18,435 nucleotides of DNA from Candidatus Zipacnadia bacterium (GTDB lineage Bacteria; Armatimonadota; Zipacnadia; Zipacnadales; Zipacnadaceae): assembly GCA_029821215.1 (NCBI GenBank), contig JALGTV010000009.1:1-18435 (forward strand). The letters run 5' to 3'. This document shows, one piece after another, positions 13,446 through 18,435 of this stretch. The notes beneath the pieces are model-generated. The model was not told the DNA's origin. It ran no database searches and saw nothing but the letters and a program-made list of their open reading frames with translations. Position 1 is the first letter of the stretch; each line of letters begins with the position of its first letter. A program made the translations under genes and the position numbers.

Positions 13446-15098
13446 ATGGCGCGCGGATTGTTAGTTAGTTACGCGGGCTATCCTTATACCCCCAGTAGTC
13501 TAACTCCTGATAACGGGCTGGCCAGTCTGGCCGGAGCATTGCTGACTGCTGGCCACCAAGTCAATATAATTGACTACGGCACTGTGGCTATGATGCGCCG
13601 CTTGTTCCCCCCGCAGCTTGCCCAGCAACTACGACCTTTAGCCGCCCAGCTTCTGGGCAGCGGACAGCCGCCTGACCCTGAAGTGCTGGCCCAATTGCAG
13701 CAGCTATCCGTCCAGCTTGAAGACCACCAGCGCCGGGAATTAGCGGTAATTGGTAACGAACTGGTGGCCGAAGTGCGTCGGCTTCAGCCGGACTTCGTCG
13801 GCTTCAAGTTATGGAATGGCGACGGATTTACCGGGACGGTGGCCTTGGCTAAGCGGCTGCACACTGAATTTCCCTCACTTCATATTTATGCTGGCGGTCC
13901 TCAGGCTTCGTGGTTTCGGGAGGTTATCTACTGGCGAACCAATATCTTTGAGGCCTTAGCCTACGGGGAAGGGGAACAGATTATCCGTGATTTGGCCGAG
14001 CATGCCACCGGCCAGCGTCAGCTAAGCAGTATTCCGGGCATCATCTGCCCGGACAACGGACAGGTTCACCAAGTGCCCCGCGCCGAGGGCCTGGACCTGG
14101 ATCAGTTGCCCCCGCCGGTCTATGACGAAGAGATTTATCCTGCCATGGCCGGCGACCAGAAGATTAAGATAATTGTGCTGGATGATAGCCGGGGCTGTCC
14201 GTATAGTTGCGGCTTCTGCACTCATCCTCGGGAAAGTGGGCACCGCTTGCGCACGGCTTCGCCGGAGCGGCTGGTAGATATGATGGAGCACATTAAACAA
14301 CAATATGGGGTCAGTGCATTTCGTTTCTCAGGCTCTTCCACCCCCGGGGACTTGATGCGCCAGGTAGCCGAGGAGGTCCTGGCCCGCGGCCTGGAGGTCC
14401 GCTATACCTGCTTTGGCCACTTTGCCAGTGCCGATCCGGATCACTTTGACCTAATGGCCCGCTCAGGGCTGTATGCTATCTTTTTTGGTATTGAATCCGG
14501 TTGCCCAGACATACTGGATAAAGCGGTGCGCAAAGGAATTGACCTGGCGACAGTCAAAGACACAGTAGCCGCAGCCAAACAGGCGGGGATATTCACGGTC
14601 ACCAGTATGATCGTTCCCCTGCCATTTGACACGCCCCAGACAATCCAACAGAGCCTGGAGTTTGTCTGCGAGATTGAACCTGATGCCGTGCCCGTTCAGT
14701 TCCCCGGGCTGCTGCCGGGGACCCCGTGGATGGATGAGCCAGAAAAGTACGCATTTGAAGTAGATCGCCAGGAGGCGTTGCGGGTGGGCCTGGACTATAA
14801 GATAAAGCTGTTGTTCCCGCCAGCATATTGGGATCCGCTCCCGTATAAGATCAATGGAATGACCTTTCAGGAGTTCACCGCTTTGACTGCTGACTTTACC
14901 CGCCGGCTGGAGGAACGGGGTATATTAACCGGAGTGCCCGATGATAACGCTTTGATCGCCGCCTGTGCCGGCCTCTCACCCCGACAGTTGCGTGACCAGT
15001 CGCGTTTGTGGTGCCTGACGGGCGATGCGGAGTCCATGGCCCGGATGATCAGCCAAGCCAATCGGCAGATAATCCCGGGCGATGCACCGACTAAGTAA
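13446..15098 (+). CDS. Radical SAM protein with N-terminal B12-binding-like domain
   Basis: A 550-residue cytosolic iron-sulfur enzyme. Residues 1 to about 200 resemble the cobalamin-binding Rossmann domain of B12-dependent radical SAM proteins (LVSYAGYPYTPSSLTPDNGLASLAGALL, VNIIDYGT, PDFVGFKLW, YAGGPQAS, EALAYGEGE). A helical insertion (about 50-110) interrupts it. The radical SAM cluster motif is SRGCPYSCGFC with C251, C255 and C258. The barrel continues with FRFSGSSTPGD, YAIFFGIESGCPDILDKAVRKG and FTVTSMIVPLPFDTP, and a C-terminal extension (about 440-550) has no recognised domain. Such enzymes perform radical methylations, rearrangements or ring contractions; this substrate cannot be guessed. 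Its stop lies 3 bases from the stop of the convergent kinase gene. Confidence 0.85.
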   Translation: MARGLLVSYAGYPYTPSSLTPDNGLASLAGALLTAGHQVNIIDYGTVAMMRRLFPPQLAQQLRPLAAQLLGSGQPPDPEVLAQLQQLSVQLEDHQRRELAVIGNELVAEVRRLQPDFVGFKLWNGDGFTGTVALAKRLHTEFPSLHIYAGGPQASWFREVIYWRTNIFEALAYGEGEQIIRDLAEHATGQRQLSSIPGIICPDNGQVHQVPRAEGLDLDQLPPPVYDEEIYPAMAGDQKIKIIVLDDSRGCPYSCGFCTHPRESGHRLRTASPERLVDMMEHIKQQYGVSAFRFSGSSTPGDLMRQVAEEVLARGLEVRYTCFGHFASADPDHFDLMARSGLYAIFFGIESGCPDILDKAVRKGIDLATVKDTVAAAKQAGIFTVTSMIVPLPFDTPQTIQQSLEFVCEIEPDAVPVQFPGLLPGTPWMDEPEKYAFEVDRQEALRVGLDYKIKLLFPPAYWDPLPYKINGMTFQEFTALTADFTRRLEERGILTGVPDDNALIAACAGLSPRQLRDQSRLWCLTGDAESMARMISQANRQIIPGDAPTK

Positions 15099-15101
15099 CA
15101 G

Positions 15102-16730
15102 CTATCTGGGGGAGGAGGGCGATGCGGGCGCTCCTTTGATCTGATCGAGTAAGTCAGAGAGCTCAAACGGCTTCTTCATTACCGCATCCAGATAGGGGGA
15201 AGTGGCCAGCTCAGCCTCATCAGTAATGTAACCGCTCAGCAATATTACGCGGGTCTGGGGAGCCAGTTCCTTAATCTTTTTGGCCAGATCAGTCCCCATC
15301 AGTTCGGGCATACGCAAATCGGCAACGACTACTCCTGGTGCCCGGTTAGTATCCTCCAGATAGTGTTCAAATTCATGCAGCCCGGCCAGGCCATTGTTAG
15401 CGCTTTTGACCTGGTAGCCAGCAGTGGTTAGCAACGTATCCATCACTGTTAGCAGCCGGTCGTCATCATCCACTATCAGAATATCGGGGACGTCACTGCC
15501 GGTATCAGTTTCGGTCGCTTGGTCGCCACCCGTGGGCAACACTATCCGTACCGTGGTACCGATCCCCGGTTCACTGTCGAAGGTAATGGTGCCCTGGTGG
15601 CGGTCAATTACCTTGCGGGCAATGCTCAGCCCCAGGCCGGAGCCTGATTCAGCCTTGGTGGTAAAGAAGGGGTTGGTGATCTGCTCCACTACCTCTGGAG
15701 CCATGCCCACGCCAGTGTCGCTTATCTGGATAACGACATCGTCATTATCTACATAAGTGCGCAGGCGGATTTCTCCATCTGTTTCAATGGCTTGGCGGGC
15801 ATTTATTACAATATTCATAAGGGCAGTACGCAGGGCGGCAGGATTGGCAGTGACCGGTGGAAGTTCCTGGACTTCCCAGATAATCTGGGGGGCCCTGTCG
15901 GCCGGGGAGTGGCCCATACTTAAGTTTACCGCCTCTTTGAGAATATCATTTACCGCCACTGACCGGGACGGGGCATAAGGATCGGACTTGCCGACACTCG
16001 AGATCCGCTCTACGGCCTGGGCGCTATCCTGGGCAGCCTGGACGATATTCTGAAGTGTTTCTGCGACCTGTTTCACCTCTACCTGTTCGGATTCCCGCAA
16101 AGTCAATAGCAGCATCTCAAGCTGTAGCAAGATGGCTGACAAAAAGTTGTCTACATCGTGGGCCACTTCTGCCGCCACCTCACCAATGCTTACCAGTTGG
16201 TCAACTCGGCTTAGCTGGCTTTCAATAGAGGTATGGGCAGCGGCCAGGCCCTGGTAGACAGTGCTTTGATCCACAGACGCTTCTTCCCGCAGCTCCCTTA
16301 ACTGCTGGGACAATACCTTAGTGGCTTCCTGAAGCTGTCGGAGCAACACTCTTTCTCTGGTCCGCTGCTGGCGCTTTTGCAACGCCCGCTGGACCACCTC
16401 CAGAACGTCATCAACAGCGAAAGGCTTGATTAGATAATCAATAGCCCCATAGCGCAGCGCGTGTTGCGCCGACTCCAGGGCGGCATAAGCGGTGATCATG
16501 GCCACCTCAATGTCCGAATCGAATTCCTTTATCCGCCGCAGCACCTCAGTACCCTCCATCTGGGGCATCTTGATGTCCAAAAACACCAGGTCAGGACGCA
16601 CTTGCTCAATCAGCTCCAGTCCTGCCAGGGCGCCGTCGGCCAGGGCTACCTGATAGTCGTCCTTCAGAATCATCCGCAGGGATTCCCGGGGACCGGTCTC
16701 ATCATCAATGACAACAATCTTAGGCTGCAC
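15102..16730 (-). CDS. Hybrid two-component protein: REC - histidine kinase - REC
   Basis: A 542-residue cytosolic protein without membrane segments. The N-terminal receiver (1-118) has D9, D10, phospho-acceptor D52 (LDIKMP), T80 and K102. A coiled-coil linker (about 118-175) leads to the dimerisation helix with H191 in EVAHDVDNFLSAI. The ATPase domain has the N box NIVINARQAI (N306, N310), G1 DTGVGM (338-343), F box NPFFTTK, and G2 GSGLGLSI (363-370), all intact. A C-terminal receiver (about 415-532) has D471 (VADLRMP) and K519/K520. It thus can autophosphorylate and pass phosphate to itself or the partners. It begins 3 bases after the stop of the upstream kinase gene, so the two are co-transcribed. 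No DNA-binding output domain is present. Confidence 0.93.
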   Translation of the reverse strand: MQPKIVVIDDETGPRESLRMILKDDYQVALADGALAGLELIEQVRPDLVFLDIKMPQMEGTEVLRRIKEFDSDIEVAMITAYAALESAQHALRYGAIDYLIKPFAVDDVLEVVQRALQKRQQRTRERVLLRQLQEATKVLSQQLRELREEASVDQSTVYQGLAAAHTSIESQLSRVDQLVSIGEVAAEVAHDVDNFLSAILLQLEMLLLTLRESEQVEVKQVAETLQNIVQAAQDSAQAVERISSVGKSDPYAPSRSVAVNDILKEAVNLSMGHSPADRAPQIIWEVQELPPVTANPAALRTALMNIVINARQAIETDGEIRLRTYVDNDDVVIQISDTGVGMAPEVVEQITNPFFTTKAESGSGLGLSIARKVIDRHQGTITFDSEPGIGTTVRIVLPTGGDQATETDTGSDVPDILIVDDDDRLLTVMDTLLTTAGYQVKSANNGLAGLHEFEHYLEDTNRAPGVVVADLRMPELMGTDLAKKIKELAPQTRVILLSGYITDEAELATSPYLDAVMKKPFELSDLLDQIKGAPASPSSPR

Positions 16731-16733
16731 TAT

Positions 16734-18435
16734 TTAGGTCACCTTCTCCGATGAGCGCACATTGTCCAGAGCGGTGGCCGGAAAGATTAGCTGAAATTGC
16801 AGGTGCTCATTGTGATATTTGACCACTATCTTTCCTCCTTGGTTATCAATAATCTGGCGGCTGACCGCCGGGCCCAGATCTCCGTCGGCGTCCTGGAGAG
16901 CATAGAAGGGATCGAATAGTTGTTCAGGCTCGACGTTATCGCCACCTCGCGTTAGTCGTTCCATGGTTACGGACACACCGCCCGATTCGCCCCCATTTTG
17001 GCTGACGCGCACATACACAGGGGCACCTTCTTGCCCCCGCAGGTACTGGAGTAGATATGCAATTGCTTGCTGAGTTGCCGCCGGGTCAGCCACCACTCGC
17101 GGCACCGGCTTGTCAATTTCCACATCCAGCACACCGGCTTCCGGCCCGTCAGAACTGGCCAGCTCCTCCACTGCCTGCTGCGTTATCGTTTCCAGGCGCA
17201 CCAACTCAAAGTTCGGCTCGGGCTGTTCGGTCACTTGTACCAACTGGTTGATGAGCTTACCGAGTCTGTCTATCTGGGGAGTAACCGTATCTGCCCAGAA
17301 GGCGTCCAATTCTTCCCCGGTCTGCTGACGACCAGTAAGCTCGGCATACGTCTTGATGGCCTGCAAAGGAGTCCTGACTTCGTGGGCTATTCGCCCTATC
17401 AGTTGCTTGAGCATATTGAGCCGTTCGCGCCGCTGCCGCTCGGTAGCTAGGCTAATCTGGGCAGTTATGTCATCCAGAAGCATAACACTGCCCAGGGTAG
17501 CCCCGCTATCATCAATCAGTGGGGAAGTGCTGACGCGCAGGGTTATCTGGCTGCCGGGTATGTTGATCTCTTCGTCGGTTACTGCGTCGGCTGTAGATTT
17601 GAAGGCAGCATATAAGTAGTCACCCAGTGGCGCTGGCAGGCAGCGCAGGTCAGCTCCGACGACCTCCTCCGGAGACAGTTGCAGAATCTGGGCCGCATAG
17701 GGGTTACAGAGGGCAACGCGCTCATCAGGCCCCAGACTGATAACTCCGCTGCCCATGTCCTGCAAAATACGTTCCATGTACTGCTTAGCGCTGCGCAGTT
17801 GCCCCTGTAGTTCCAGGCTCTGCACCTGGACTGCCGCGTAGTTAGAAAGCAGAAAAGCCGTTTCCAGTTCGGCAGGGGAATATGACTCGCCAATGACCTT
17901 CTCACCCAGCATCAACAGTCCTCTCAGTTGACCCTCCACCATTAAGGGTACAGCGACCTGGGCATGGAAAATGTCCAATTCCTGGGCCAGGGCCAGGGCT
18001 GAATCGCTGTCTGACCAGCTTGCCAATTCGGTGCGGGTTAGGACGCGGAAGTTATGGTGATACCACATCGGCAGATTAGCCCGGGGTGACAGACGAGCTT
18101 GGGCGATGAGCACTGCAGGCAGGCCGCGCGCGGTGTAGACACTAAAATACTCGCTCTCAGCCGACCGCCACAACAGACAGTAACTGGCGCAGTGGACTAT
18201 TTCCACCACTGTCTCCACATAGGTACGCAACAGGCGGTCAGTATCAAAATCGCTAGCCAGTCCCGCCAACCAGCGCTGCAATATTTGCCCTTCGGGACTG
18301 GATCGCTCCCGGCCCTCGGGACCAGCCGATGGACCAGCGGCTGAACCTGACCGCTCAGCGACGCGGGCTACCAAATTCGCCTTTTCCAGTGCCGCTGTGA
18401 GTACTTCGTCAACTTCAACTGCACTAACAGTAGGC
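16734..18435 (-). CDS. GAF-PAS sensor histidine kinase with degenerate ATPase domain (5' partial)
   Basis: The reading frame is open to the window edge, so the gene starts beyond 18435; the in-frame TTG at 18374 is only the last possible start, and 20 more codons (VSAVEVDEVLTAALEKAN...) precede it. Numbering from that TTG, a GAF-like domain spans about 40-190 and a PAS domain about 195-305 (MGSGVISLGPDERVALCNPY). The H-box is complete: IAHEVRTPLQAI with H331. The ATP-binding domain is not: the N box reads QQAIAYLLQYLRG without its asparagines, no DxGxG is present where MERLTRGGDN stands, and G2 is DGDLGPAVSRQI. The F-box region LFDPFY remains. It is probably a sensor that cannot bind ATP normally and is phosphorylated in trans, or works as a phosphatase or scaffold for the REC-kinase-REC protein encoded 3 bases downstream. 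Confidence 0.85.
   Translation of the reverse strand, partial: PTVSAVEVDEVLTAALEKANLVARVAERSGSAAGPSAGPEGRERSSPEGQILQRWLAGLASDFDTDRLLRTYVETVVEIVHCASYCLLWRSAESEYFSVYTARGLPAVLIAQARLSPRANLPMWYHHNFRVLTRTELASWSDSDSALALAQELDIFHAQVAVPLMVEGQLRGLLMLGEKVIGESYSPAELETAFLLSNYAAVQVQSLELQGQLRSAKQYMERILQDMGSGVISLGPDERVALCNPYAAQILQLSPEEVVGADLRCLPAPLGDYLYAAFKSTADAVTDEEINIPGSQITLRVSTSPLIDDSGATLGSVMLLDDITAQISLATERQRRERLNMLKQLIGRIAHEVRTPLQAIKTYAELTGRQQTGEELDAFWADTVTPQIDRLGKLINQLVQVTEQPEPNFELVRLETITQQAVEELASSDGPEAGVLDVEIDKPVPRVVADPAATQQAIAYLLQYLRGQEGAPVYVRVSQNGGESGGVSVTMERLTRGGDNVEPEQLFDPFYALQDADGDLGPAVSRQIIDNQGGKIVVKYHNEHLQFQLIFPATALDNVRSSEKVT

Overview
This window looks like a bacterial chromosome segment, moderately GC-rich, with standard bacterial promoters, Shine-Dalgarno sites and tightly packed operons. 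The gene set (ftsEX with an M23 hydrolase and ctpA, a LysM/G5 membrane protein, dprA, a response regulator and histidine kinases) fits a deep-branching Terrabacteria-type lineage, such as Firmicutes-like or Armatimonadota-like bacteria. That placement is inference; there is no rRNA or other marker here. I see no tRNA, rRNA, CRISPR array, insertion sequence or phage gene.

Layout. (1) 59-1907, + strand: an FkbM-family methyltransferase, then a small secreted YjbH-like beta-barrel protein with its own near-consensus promoter. Both families are often linked to surface polysaccharide. (2) 2025-2166, + strand: only the first ~47 codons of a zinc-dependent alcohol dehydrogenase-like gene, cut off exactly where the next gene ends on the other strand. 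(3) 11377 down to 2159, - strand: a nine-gene collinear block, ftsE, ftsX, M23 hydrolase, ctpA-type S41 protease, LysM/G5 protein, polyprenyl synthase, ispH, a phosphotransacetylase/phosphate butyryltransferase gene, and a sugar isomerase-like TIM-barrel gene. The first five concern cell-wall remodelling at division or elongation. ispA and ispH feed isoprenoid (possibly lipid carrier) synthesis. The ptb gene is broken by a 38-bp tandem duplication; removing one copy restores a 308-residue protein. (4) 11649-12611, + strand: dprA, divergent from the ftsE block. (5) 12857-15098, + strand: a perfect-hexamer sigma70-type promoter with a G7 spacer tract driving a single-domain response regulator, then a radical SAM protein with an N-terminal B12-binding-like region. 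(6) 18435 down to 15102, - strand: a GAF-PAS histidine kinase whose ATP-binding domain looks dead (its start is beyond the window edge), then, after 3 bases, a REC-kinase-REC protein with an intact catalytic core. This pair runs tail to tail with the radical SAM gene, 3 bases apart.

The most notable points are the frameshifting tandem duplication in ptb, a stem-loop repeat found in the two largest gaps of the nine-gene block with compensatory base-pair changes, the kinase/pseudokinase pair, the homopolymer-containing promoter, and the truncated dehydrogenase junction. The duplication and the junction could be real mutations or assembly artefacts; the sequence alone cannot decide.
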